Shown: one piece after another, positions 56,990 through 64,000 of the stretch
Numbering within the stretch: position 1 is the first letter of the stretch
Layout: every line of letters starts with the position of its first letter
Assembly (NCBI GenBank): GCA_025054855.1
Contig: JANWZS010000001.1
Location: 96,036 to 160,035 of the forward strand
Length of the DNA stretch: 64,000 nt
Direction of reading: 5' to 3'
Source: Candidatus Nitrosocaldus sp.
Lineage (GTDB): Archaea; Thermoproteota; Nitrososphaeria; Nitrososphaerales; Nitrosocaldaceae
Made by a program: the position numbers and the translations under genes
Notes under the pieces: generated by a model
What the model was told of the DNA's origin: nothing
The model's input: the letters and a program-made list of their open reading frames with translations, nothing else
Databases searched by the model: none

Positions 56990-58231
56990 ATGAATGCACA
57001 GACCATGTGGGTTGAGAGGTACAGGCCAAGGAGCATGGTGGAGATGGTAGGTAATGAGGATGCTAGGCTTGAGGCTTACAGGTGGCTTGCAGGGTTCAGG
57101 CATGGGGATAGACCACTGCTGCTCATAGGCCCCCCTGGTACTGGCAAGACCACGATGGCGAAGGTCCTTGCAAGTGAGTTTGGTTATGAGTTGATCGAGT
57201 TGAATGCAAGCGATGAGCGTACCAAGGAGAGGCTCGAGTCACTGCTCAGACCGTTGATCGAGAATGCAAACATCCACGGCAGGAGGGTGCTACTCTTCCT
57301 GGATGAGGTCGATGGCCTGCATGGCACATACGATAGGGGAGGGTTATCTGCACTACTCTCCATACTCAACGATGCATCCAGCGTACCAGTGATCATGGCT
57401 GCTAACAGTGATGCTGGGGAGGTCATAAAGGAGCTGAAGAAGGTATCCAAGGTAGTGAGGATGAAGGGTATACCGCCTAGGCTGCTCCTGCTCTATCTGG
57501 GGCATGTGCTTGCATGTGAAGGGAAGAGTGTGAGCATAGGTGATATGCTGAGGTTGGTGATAGGGTGCAATGGTGATGTTAGGAGCATGCTGAACAGTGC
57601 ACAGTCACTTGTAGGCATGGGCGTACATGGTGTGGAGCCCATGGGCTACTCAACCCCTATAGGCTCTGCCATCAACGGGTTCTTCTCATCTGCGAGTGTG
57701 GAGGAGGCCATAGATGCCTTGAGCAGGAGCGAAGGATCGTACAGCGATCCATCGTTCGGTTACGATGGTGAGAGGAGGAGGCTCGACAAGCTGAATGCGC
57801 TATTCTCAAGCATAGTCAATGCAAGGATGGATGTGGATAGGATGGCTAGACTGCTTGGAGCGTTATCTTGTGCTGATCTGCTCATCGCAAGGGTGAACAG
57901 GCTCAGGGCATGGAGGATGCTCAGATACATCGATGGGATCATAGCACGCTCTATATTCGATGACAGCAGGGGACTATCATACAATCAGTACGATCTGCCT
58001 TATAACATAAGCAACAGGATACATGGTGAAGGCAGGATGCTCAGGATGATTGCAGGTATGCTGGCACCCAGACTGCATGAGTCGAGGCGTAACATAATCG
58101 CCTACTACATGCCATACATAGTACATCTCCTTGGCGGTAAGAGCAAGGGCACTGGCGATATATCACTGGATGATCTCAACGCTATAGCCAAGGGCCTCAA
58201 CCCTGATAAGAGGGATGGGATGGGTGCATGA
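56990..58231 (+). CDS. rfcL: Replication factor C large subunit
   Basis: RFC-L is the single large subunit of the archaeal clamp loader that places PCNA on primed DNA with RFC small subunits. From ATG 56990 (413 residues) it begins WVERYRPRSMVEMVGNE, the RFC box, then Walker A GPPGTGKT (residue ~47), NASDERT, Walker B LFLDEVDG, and a long variable collar region. The usual arginine finger SRC of small subunits is absent, as expected. The C-terminal part lacks a clear PIP-box. ATG 56990 is preferred over an upstream TTG. The next gene starts 5 bp after its stop. Confidence 0.9.
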   Translation: MNAQTMWVERYRPRSMVEMVGNEDARLEAYRWLAGFRHGDRPLLLIGPPGTGKTTMAKVLASEFGYELIELNASDERTKERLESLLRPLIENANIHGRRVLLFLDEVDGLHGTYDRGGLSALLSILNDASSVPVIMAANSDAGEVIKELKKVSKVVRMKGIPPRLLLLYLGHVLACEGKSVSIGDMLRLVIGCNGDVRSMLNSAQSLVGMGVHGVEPMGYSTPIGSAINGFFSSASVEEAIDALSRSEGSYSDPSFGYDGERRRLDKLNALFSSIVNARMDVDRMARLLGALSCADLLIARVNRLRAWRMLRYIDGIIARSIFDDSRGLSYNQYDLPYNISNRIHGEGRMLRMIAGMLAPRLHESRRNIIAYYMPYIVHLLGGKSKGTGDISLDDLNAIAKGLNPDKRDGMGA

Positions 58232-58235
58232 TGGT

Positions 58236-58637
58236 ATGATAAGGCTCTTCCTCCACAGGGACTTTACGCTACCCATGCTCGGCAAGGATGTATTTGCAAG
58301 GCTCATGCGTGCTGGTGTAGAGTACGACAAGGCCAGCAGGAGTTTCCGCATCAAGGATGGTGCGGATATGGCATCCATACTTGCCATACTGAGGGAGGCT
58401 GTAAGGGAAGAGGTATCCATAGAGTTACAGTGCATAGTCTGTGGTGACGATGCTGGATGCGCAGGGTGCGAGTTCTCCTCCAACTGCGATAGGGTGTACA
58501 TGGCAAGCAAGTGCATATGCAAGCAGTGCCTAGAGAAGGGCTACGAGAACTATACATGGTACCTGTCATCCCTATTCGATGCTGCGAGGAGCGATCAGGG
58601 GAGGGTTAGGGGAGGGGCGAGGAAGAGGAGCGTATAG
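58236..58637 (+). CDS. Cysteine-rich protein coupled to RFC-L, unknown
   Basis: A 133-residue protein. Its first half (IRLFLHRDFTLPMLGKDVFARLMRAGVEYDKASRSFRIK, then ADMASILAILREA) looks like a compact alpha/beta domain. The second half carries eight cysteines in CIVCGDDAGCAGCEF, SSNC and KCICKQC, probably one or two zinc sites; a basic tail (RVRGGARKRSV) ends it. It starts 5 bp after the rfcL stop, so it is co-transcribed. Zinc-binding and nucleic-acid-like charge make a replication or repair accessory possible, but no family is recognised. Confidence 0.65.
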   Translation: MIRLFLHRDFTLPMLGKDVFARLMRAGVEYDKASRSFRIKDGADMASILAILREAVREEVSIELQCIVCGDDAGCAGCEFSSNCDRVYMASKCICKQCLEKGYENYTWYLSSLFDAARSDQGRVRGGARKRSV

Positions 58638-58704
58638 TAATATGCTCCCCAGTAAACATTATTAAAATCCACCCTGCTTCTCTAGCAGGGAGAGATGGAG
58701 GAGG

Positions 58705-58908
58705 ATGTCAACGCTGTATGAGGAGAGTATAAGGAGGCTCCTTGATGAGAAGAGGAGGAGGCTGGAGGAGGTAGCTAGAGCAGGAGACTCACCAGATGAG
58801 GTTGCAAGACTGGAGCATGAGATACACGTGCTGGAGATGCTCTACGAGAACTACTCCTCAAGTATGAGCGCCTTCAGGAGGACGAAGGGTGCAAGGAAGA
58901 TACACTAG
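58705..58908 (+). CDS. Small coiled-coil protein
   Basis: A 67-residue protein with a strong ribosome site (GGAGGAGG) before ATG 58705. Two amphipathic helices (EESIRRLLDEKRRRLEEVAR and EVARLEHEIHVLEMLYENY) form a likely helical hairpin, ended by a basic tail. No family is recognised. It sits between the RFC-L operon and the carboxylase operon, 74 bp upstream of the latter's start. Confidence 0.6.
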   Translation: MSTLYEESIRRLLDEKRRRLEEVARAGDSPDEVARLEHEIHVLEMLYENYSSSMSAFRRTKGARKIH

Positions 58909-58982
58909 CATTGCTATATAAACGAGATATAGCATCCATAGCTAAAGTTAGTTTATATAGTGGAACAGGTGAAGAGGTGTAC

Positions 58983-60530
58983 GTGCACAAGGAGAAGCAG
59001 GAGAGGCTCAGCCAACTCAACAGGATAGCAGAGAGCGGGGGAGGAGAAGAGAAGTTAAAGGAGCAGCACTCCAAAGGCAAGCTCTCAGCAAGGGAGAGGA
59101 TCTCTCTACTCCTCGACCCTGGCTCGTTCGTTGAGTTGGACAAGTTTGTGACAACTAGATCGAGGGACTTTGGGCTCGATCAGAAGAGGTTCTATGGTGA
59201 TGCTGTTATAACCGGCTATGGTACCATAGGTGGTAGGCAGGTATTCATATATGCCCAGGACTTCACTGTCCTAGGCGGTTCCCTGGGCGAGATGTCTGGC
59301 AGGAAGATCGCAAAGGTCATGGACCATGCCATGCATGTTGGTTGCCCTATAATAGGGATGATAGACTCTGGTGGTGCAAGGATACAGGAGGGTGTGCTCA
59401 GCCTCTCTGGTTATGGTGAGATATTCTACAGGAATACTCTTGCATCTGGAGTTGTGCCCCAGATAACTATAAGCGTTGGACCATGTGCTGGTGGTGCAGT
59501 ATACTCCCCAGCGATAACCGACTTTGTGATAATGGTAGATAAGATAAGCTACATGTTCGTCACTGGGCCAGAGGTTGTGAAGGCTGCTCTGGGTGAGGAG
59601 ACCACATTCGAGGAGTTGGGAGGGGCATATACGCATGCAAAGTACAGTGGTGTGGCACACTTTGTTGCGAAGGATGAGTATGAGTGCATGGATATAGTGA
59701 AGAAGCTGCTCTCATATCTGCCGCAGAACAACATGGAGGAGCCTCCCATGCTGGAGCCTACAGACGATCCGAACAGGATGGATGCAAAGCTTGTAGATAT
59801 GGTGCCAGAGAACCCGTTCGAGCCATACGATATGAAGGAGATAGTAAGGAGTGTAGTTGACAACAACGACTTCTTTGAGGTTCACGAGATGTGGGCACCC
59901 AATGCAGTAGTGGGCTTTGCCAGGCTGAATGGCAAGAGTGTTGGCATAATCGCTAATCAGCCCCTGCACCTATCAGGCTCACTGGATATAGACTCTTCAA
60001 ACAAGATCGCTAGGTTCATAAGGACGTGTGACTGCTTCAACATACCCATAATAACATTCGTCGATACCCCTGGATACCTGCCAGGTATAGAGCAGGAGCA
60101 CCATGGCATAATAAGGCATGGTAGCAAGGTACTCTTTGCGTACAGCGAGGCAACCGTACCAAAGATAACGCTCATAGTCGGCAAGGCATATGGAGGGGCA
60201 TACATAGCTATGGGTAGCAAGCATCTGAGGATAGACTACAACTTTGCATGGCCTACTGCAGAGATAGCAGTGATGGGCCCAGAGGCTGCGGTCAACATAA
60301 TCTTCAGGAAGGAGTTGGCAAAGGCAGAGAACAGGGAGGAGTTGAGGAAGAGGTTCATAGATGAGTACAAGGCCAAGTTCGCAAACCCGTATGTTGCTGC
60401 TGAGCACGGCTACATAGATGCTGTTATAGATCCCATAGAGACCAGGCCGATGCTGATAAAGGCCCTAGAGAGCCTAGCGAACAAGAGGGAAGGGAGGCCG
60501 TTCAAGAAGCATGGCAACATAAACCTGTAG
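58983..60530 (+). CDS. pccB: Acetyl/propionyl-CoA carboxylase carboxyltransferase subunit
   Basis: Transfers the carboxyl group from biotin to acetyl- or propionyl-CoA. The 515-residue protein has both crotonase-like halves: GKLSARERISLLLDPGSF, GGSLGEMSGRKIAKVMDHA, DSGGARIQEGVLSL, and FVDTPGYLPGIEQEHHGIIRHG with KAYGGAYIAMGSKHL (acyl-CoA oxyanion holes). In ammonia-oxidising archaea this enzyme fixes bicarbonate twice in the 3HP/4HB cycle. GTG 58983 is chosen since it gives the family length, lies ~25 bp after TTTATATA at 58951-58958 and follows GAGGTG. It is the first gene of an operon with accC (4-bp gap). Confidence 0.93.
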   Translation: MHKEKQERLSQLNRIAESGGGEEKLKEQHSKGKLSARERISLLLDPGSFVELDKFVTTRSRDFGLDQKRFYGDAVITGYGTIGGRQVFIYAQDFTVLGGSLGEMSGRKIAKVMDHAMHVGCPIIGMIDSGGARIQEGVLSLSGYGEIFYRNTLASGVVPQITISVGPCAGGAVYSPAITDFVIMVDKISYMFVTGPEVVKAALGEETTFEELGGAYTHAKYSGVAHFVAKDEYECMDIVKKLLSYLPQNNMEEPPMLEPTDDPNRMDAKLVDMVPENPFEPYDMKEIVRSVVDNNDFFEVHEMWAPNAVVGFARLNGKSVGIIANQPLHLSGSLDIDSSNKIARFIRTCDCFNIPIITFVDTPGYLPGIEQEHHGIIRHGSKVLFAYSEATVPKITLIVGKAYGGAYIAMGSKHLRIDYNFAWPTAEIAVMGPEAAVNIIFRKELAKAENREELRKRFIDEYKAKFANPYVAAEHGYIDAVIDPIETRPMLIKALESLANKREGRPFKKHGNINL

Positions 60531-60534
60531 GGAT

Positions 60535-62112
60535 ATGAGCATCAGGAAGATTCTTATAGCAAATAGGGGGGAGATAGCAGTAAGGGTCATAAGGGCATGC
60601 AGGGAGCTGGAGATAGGCACTGTTGCCATCTACTCGGATGATGATGTCAACGCCCTGCACGTCAGGCTTGCCGATGAGGCCTACCATATAGGCCCATCAC
60701 CACCAAGGGAGAGCTACCTCAACATAGAGAGGATAGTGGAGACGGCGAAGAGGGCTGGGGTAGATGCCATACACCCTGGTTATGGGTTCCTCTCCGAGAA
60801 TGCAAACTTTGTGGATGCGTGCGAGAAGGCTGGAATAACGTTCATAGGGCCCAGGAGCAGTACCATGCGCTTCTCAGGTGATAAGATGGCCATAAAGCAG
60901 TTGGCAAAGAAGTTAGGCATACCAGTTGTGCCAGCGAGTGATGGCATACTGGAGGATGCTGACAAGGCAGCAGAGTTTGCTAGGGAGTTTGGATACCCAG
61001 TGCTCCTCAAGTCTGCATTCGGTGGAGGGGGAAGGGGTATAAGGCTGGTGAACAATGAGGAGCAACTAAGACAGGAGTTCGAGCTCTCGACCATGGAGGC
61101 GAAGGCAGCCTATGGCAGGGCAGCTATGTTCGTGGAGAAGTACTTCCCAAGGATAAGGCACATAGAGTACCAGTTGCTCAGGGATACGCATGGGAATGGT
61201 GTGTACCTATTCGAGAGAGAATGCTCAATACAGAGGAGGTACCAGAAGCTTGTGGAGTTGGCACCATCACCAGTCATAGATGAGGAGACCAGGCACAGGA
61301 TAGGCAGCATGGTGGTCAAACTTGCTGATGCCCTGAACTACGTTAATGCTGGCACGGTAGAGTTCATAAGGGATGAGAATACTGGCAACCTCTACCTGAT
61401 AGAGATAAACTCTAGGCTCCAGGTCGAGCATCCTGTGACGGAGATGATAACTGGCAAGGACCTGGTCAAGTTGCAGATACATGTTGCATCTGGCAGAGAA
61501 CTCCCATTCAAGCAGCAGGACCTAAGGATAAATGGATCTGCTATAGAGTGCAGGATAAACGCTGAAGATCCATTGAACGAGTTCGCACCATCCTATGGTA
61601 AGGTTGGGAGCGTTAGCATACCCTACGGCCCAGGGATAAGGGTAGATACATATCTGTACCCTGGATGCAACGTATCTGGCTACTACGACTCCCTCGTAGC
61701 AAAGGTGATAGCATGGGGGAGCACGTTCGATGAGGCTAGGAGGAGGATGCGCAACGCACTCGATGAGTTCCACATAGAGGGTATAAACACTACCATACCA
61801 CTCCACAGGTTCATAATGGATGAAGAGGCATTCTCTAGGGGTGAGATATCAACAGACTACCTCGATAGGTTCAACATACTGGAGAGGGTTCAGGAGAGGG
61901 CAAGGGCAGTAATGCAGAGCAGGGCAGATGCCATAGCAGCAGCAACGCTGGTATTCACGCATATGAGCAGGTACCTGAGTGGTGATGGTAAGGGTATAAA
62001 CACTGGTAAGGGCGGTAGTGGTGATGGTCAGAGTGCTAGGGCTAGGGGCAAGGAATCTGCATGGAAGAGGGCAGGACTGCTCATGTTGAGGGGGAGCATG
62101 TATGAGGTTTAG
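60535..62112 (+). CDS. accC: Biotin carboxylase subunit
   Basis: Carboxylates biotin on the carrier protein using ATP and bicarbonate. The 525 residues start KILIANRGEIAVRVIRACRE, then HPGYGFLSENANFVDACE, the ATP-grasp glycine loop AFGGGGRGIRLV, CSIQRRYQKLVELAPSP and FIEINSRLQVEHPVTEM in the usual form (LIEINSRLQVEHP). The C-terminal ~60 residues beyond the family end are low complexity (GDGKGINTGKGGSGDGQ). It starts 4 bp after pccB and overlaps the carrier-protein gene by 11 bp, so all three are coupled. Confidence 0.93.
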   Translation: MSIRKILIANRGEIAVRVIRACRELEIGTVAIYSDDDVNALHVRLADEAYHIGPSPPRESYLNIERIVETAKRAGVDAIHPGYGFLSENANFVDACEKAGITFIGPRSSTMRFSGDKMAIKQLAKKLGIPVVPASDGILEDADKAAEFAREFGYPVLLKSAFGGGGRGIRLVNNEEQLRQEFELSTMEAKAAYGRAAMFVEKYFPRIRHIEYQLLRDTHGNGVYLFERECSIQRRYQKLVELAPSPVIDEETRHRIGSMVVKLADALNYVNAGTVEFIRDENTGNLYLIEINSRLQVEHPVTEMITGKDLVKLQIHVASGRELPFKQQDLRINGSAIECRINAEDPLNEFAPSYGKVGSVSIPYGPGIRVDTYLYPGCNVSGYYDSLVAKVIAWGSTFDEARRRMRNALDEFHIEGINTTIPLHRFIMDEEAFSRGEISTDYLDRFNILERVQERARAVMQSRADAIAAATLVFTHMSRYLSGDGKGINTGKGGSGDGQSARARGKESAWKRAGLLMLRGSMYEV

Positions 62113-62605
62113 GATAGAGGACCTTAACGTCCATGTTGAGTCTGAGGTGAAGGATGTGAGTAGACAGGGCATACTAGCAGTTATAAATGGCAAGGAGTGC
62201 AGGATAGACCTGATAAGCATAGGCAGGGATAGGGTTGAGTTCCTCCTGAATGGCAAGTACCATGCTGTAAGATACATAGATAGCAGCAGCAAGGAGTTGA
62301 GGATGGTAGTAGATAACGGGGATGAGGTTAGGGTCAACCTCGTACCAGATGCTACGATGGCCAGCAAGGATGCTGGGGCATCAGGGGATAGGAGCAAGTA
62401 CCTCATGAGTTCTGTGCCAGGCAAGGTAGTATCCATACTGGCGAAGAAGGATGCTCCTGTCAAGAAGGGTGATACGGTGATTATAGTTGAGTCTATGAAG
62501 ATGCAGGTCAAGATAAAGGCGCATAAGGATGGGGTTGTGAAGGAACTTAAGGTGAAGGAGGGCACAAATATAGCGAGGAACGATGTCATAGCCGTTATAG
62601 AGTAG
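62102..62605 (+). CDS. Biotin carboxyl carrier protein
   Basis: A 167-residue carrier with the biotinyl domain at its C-terminus: PGKVVSILAKKDAPVKKGDT, then the biotin-lysine motif ESMKMQ (Lys near residue 133), where Ser replaces the usual Ala of EAMKM, and GVVKELKVKEGTNIARNDVIAVIE. A ~95-residue N-terminal region (DLNVHVESEVKDVSR) and a flexible linker precede it. ATG 62102 overlaps accC by 11 bp. With pccB and accC it completes the acetyl/propionyl-CoA carboxylase; the biotin ligase is not in view. Confidence 0.92.
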   Translation: MRFRIEDLNVHVESEVKDVSRQGILAVINGKECRIDLISIGRDRVEFLLNGKYHAVRYIDSSSKELRMVVDNGDEVRVNLVPDATMASKDAGASGDRSKYLMSSVPGKVVSILAKKDAPVKKGDTVIIVESMKMQVKIKAHKDGVVKELKVKEGTNIARNDVIAVIE

Positions 62606-62841
62606 AGTAGGGATAAGCATAGGCAGAGCGATTAACATGAGCATATAGGGTATGTGAATATATCGTGCCTCTTGAAGTTAATGACCTGATTGAGCCAGTT
62701 AGCCTATCAGCCTCATCCCTCATCAATCCAATCTACCCACTACACATTACTTTTATGCATGCCACTTATGCATGCCACAAGCTTCACCACTGCTTGCCTT
62801 CATATGCGACTCAAATAAAAGAGAGGTAGGATATACTCTGC

Positions 62842-63336
62842 TCAGGGGATGCCCTTTATAACACGCTTTACCTCCTCGTAATCCGGCTCCACCAATGGGT
62901 TATCGGATACCCATCTGTACCTTATGACACCGTTCCTGTCTAGTACGAAGACGGAGCGCTTTGCTGCCCTGTAACCCTTCACGTGCAGTAGATCCTCCAT
63001 GACTATCCCGTACCTACTTATAACCTCTCTACCGTAATCGCTGAGCAATGGGAAGTTAAGGTTGTGAACCTCCTTGAACTGCTTGTTCGCAAATGGACCA
63101 TCTACGCTTATCCCTATAACCTCTGCTCCTGCCTTACTCAACTCAGCGAAGTGATCCCTGAATGTGCACATCTCCTTGGTGCATACTGGTGAGAGTGCTG
63201 CTGGGAAGAAGGCTAGAACCACCTTCTTACCCCTGAACTCAGCAAGGCTCCTCATCTTCAGATCAGTATCTGGAAGCGTGAACTCTGGGGCCCTCTCTCC
63301 GACATCTGGTACCTTGTATACCTGCTTGCTTGCCAT
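62842..63336 (-). CDS. Peroxiredoxin (AhpC/TSA, BCP-like)
   Basis: A 164-residue thioredoxin-fold peroxidase reducing hydrogen peroxide and organic hydroperoxides. The motif ALSPVCTKEMCTFRD has the peroxidatic Cys52 and a second Cys57 five residues on, as in BCP/PrxQ proteins. The usual Thr/Pro before it is Ser/Pro with Val between (SPVC). VFVLDRNGVIRYRWV completes the fold. ATG 63336 begins MASKQVYKVPDVGERAPEF; the longer ORF start is rejected. It is a single gene, probably part of oxidative-stress defence in an aerobic archaeon. Confidence 0.9.
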   Translation of the reverse strand: MASKQVYKVPDVGERAPEFTLPDTDLKMRSLAEFRGKKVVLAFFPAALSPVCTKEMCTFRDHFAELSKAGAEVIGISVDGPFANKQFKEVHNLNFPLLSDYGREVISRYGIVMEDLLHVKGYRAAKRSVFVLDRNGVIRYRWVSDNPLVEPDYEEVKRVIKGIP

Positions 63337-63544
63337 GCACCTGCTATATAGCAAAAACTATTAAACATTATCCATACCCAATATCTCCTATGCAGCTACT
63401 TGTTGTTCTTACCTCTAGTGCGTACAACATATCTGCCAATCACTACCAACAACAACATCATCATCATGGATTATGCCTATAGGCTAGTAGCAATCTGGCA
63501 TATGTATAGGGATGATGTATGAAGGTCATATGGCATCCAATTCT

Positions 63545-64000
63545 TTACTTCTTGCCTTCTACTACTATTAATGGCGTTAGATCCTTACTTGGTGTCACTA
63601 CCCATATACTTCTGTTCTCTGCTTCTCTTATAGCCTCTAAGGGTACCTGTATAGCATATACGACCTTTATGATCCTCGGTCTTACATACTGGGGATACCT
63701 CTTGCACAATCTAGCGATGGACCTCTCAACCTGTATAATTGCCTTGGTACCTGCCCTTGCCTTAGCCTCTCCTACAACACATATATCAGTATCTATACCA
63801 TAGATATCTATCTCCATATCTGGTAGTGTTATGCTAGTGAGATCTCCAGATAGGTTTATACCTCTTGCCTTTAACCTGTATGCTATAACCTCCCTAGCCT
63901 CCTCCTCAAGCGAGGCTGACATATTCTCAATGAATGACTCTATATACCTCAACCTCCTATCCTGCCTCTTGAACCCCTCCATCATATCCCTCCTGAGGTT
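63545..64000 (-). CDS. PD-(D/E)XK nuclease-like coiled-coil protein, 5' part beyond the window
   Basis: Visible residues include a helical stretch (GFKRQDRRLRYIESFIENMSASLEEEAREVIAYRLKARG), then a domain with MEIDIYGIDTDICVVGEAKAR, the D...ExK pattern of restriction-endonuclease-like folds, and a final IWVVTPSKDLTPLIVVEGKK. It belongs to the same DUF3782-like group as the 26324-27082 protein but is a diverged copy. ATG 63985 has AGGAGG just upstream, yet the frame stays open to the window edge (NLRRDM) in coil-like sequence, so the true start may lie outside. Confidence 0.65.
   Translation of the reverse strand, partial: NLRRDMMEGFKRQDRRLRYIESFIENMSASLEEEAREVIAYRLKARGINLSGDLTSITLPDMEIDIYGIDTDICVVGEAKARAGTKAIIQVERSIARLCKRYPQYVRPRIIKVVYAIQVPLEAIREAENRSIWVVTPSKDLTPLIVVEGKK

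Overview
The window looks like a chromosomal segment of an ammonia-oxidising archaeon (Nitrososphaeria/Thaumarchaeota), most likely a thermophilic, Nitrosocaldus-like lineage. Pointers are archaeal information genes (ribosomal protein S8e, RFC large subunit), ScpA/ScpB, an acetyl/propionyl-CoA carboxylase operon (the carboxylase of the 3-hydroxypropionate/4-hydroxybutyrate cycle), a copper-rich respiratory chain (cytochrome b, Rieske, heme-copper oxidase, several cupredoxins), a thaumarchaeal-type S-layer protein, an F420-dependent reductase, tRNA genes with introns, AGG/ATA-rich codon use, and TATA boxes placed about 25-35 nt before start codons (leaderless mRNAs). The genus is an inference; no marker fixes it.

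Layout: 1-3172 chromosome segregation (S8e, ScpB, ScpA, a membrane protein) diverging from a zinc alcohol dehydrogenase. 3479-9509 two stand-alone Lrp/AsnC-type RAM domains, DedA, a secreted PEF-tailed protein, TldD/TldE and a membrane-anchored cupredoxin. 9570-13335 a broken secreted-protein gene, then Rieske-cytochrome b. 13418-24213 the cell surface block: a 1956-residue subtilase, an anchored Ig-like protein whose signal peptide is split by a one-base slip in a homopolymer, and the S-layer candidate. 24214-26323 a gene graveyard (DUF2283, PIN and acylphosphatase/coiled-coil remnants), then a coiled-coil nuclease-like protein. 27410-31775 zinc ribbon, MoaD-MoeB fusion, threonine synthase, HisI, an intron-bearing tRNA-Lys and an SRPBCC protein. 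31871-44140 the most interesting part: a cluster of exported proteins, several of which begin with histidine after the predicted signal peptide (CopC-CopD-propeller fusion plus five small to medium secreted proteins), followed by heme A synthase, a tandem cupredoxin with a perfect 160-bp internal repeat, and oxidase subunits I and II. 44223-47301 phosphatase, F420:NADP reductase, aminotransferase. 47403-48588 two decayed genes. 48750-53404 a D-amino-acid-type oxidase, intron-bearing tRNA-Arg, SemiSWEET, proline dehydrogenase and P5C dehydrogenase. 53477-58908 CDF metal transporter, HAD phosphatase, RFC large subunit and unknown neighbours. 58983-62605 the carboxylase operon. 62842-64000 peroxiredoxin and a partial nuclease-like gene.

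How it fits together: the cytochrome bc-type genes, the cupredoxins and the oxidase can form an electron path from quinol through a copper carrier to oxygen. The CopC/CopD-type and N-terminal-His exported proteins between them may supply or buffer copper in the pseudoperiplasm. Three of these genes share a promoter-embedded motif (TTGTACCAYAAAT). A second theme is DNA slippage: tri-, tetra- and longer tandem repeats occur in genes and gaps, and several genes carry frameshifts. I saw no CRISPR array, insertion sequence, integrase or replication origin.
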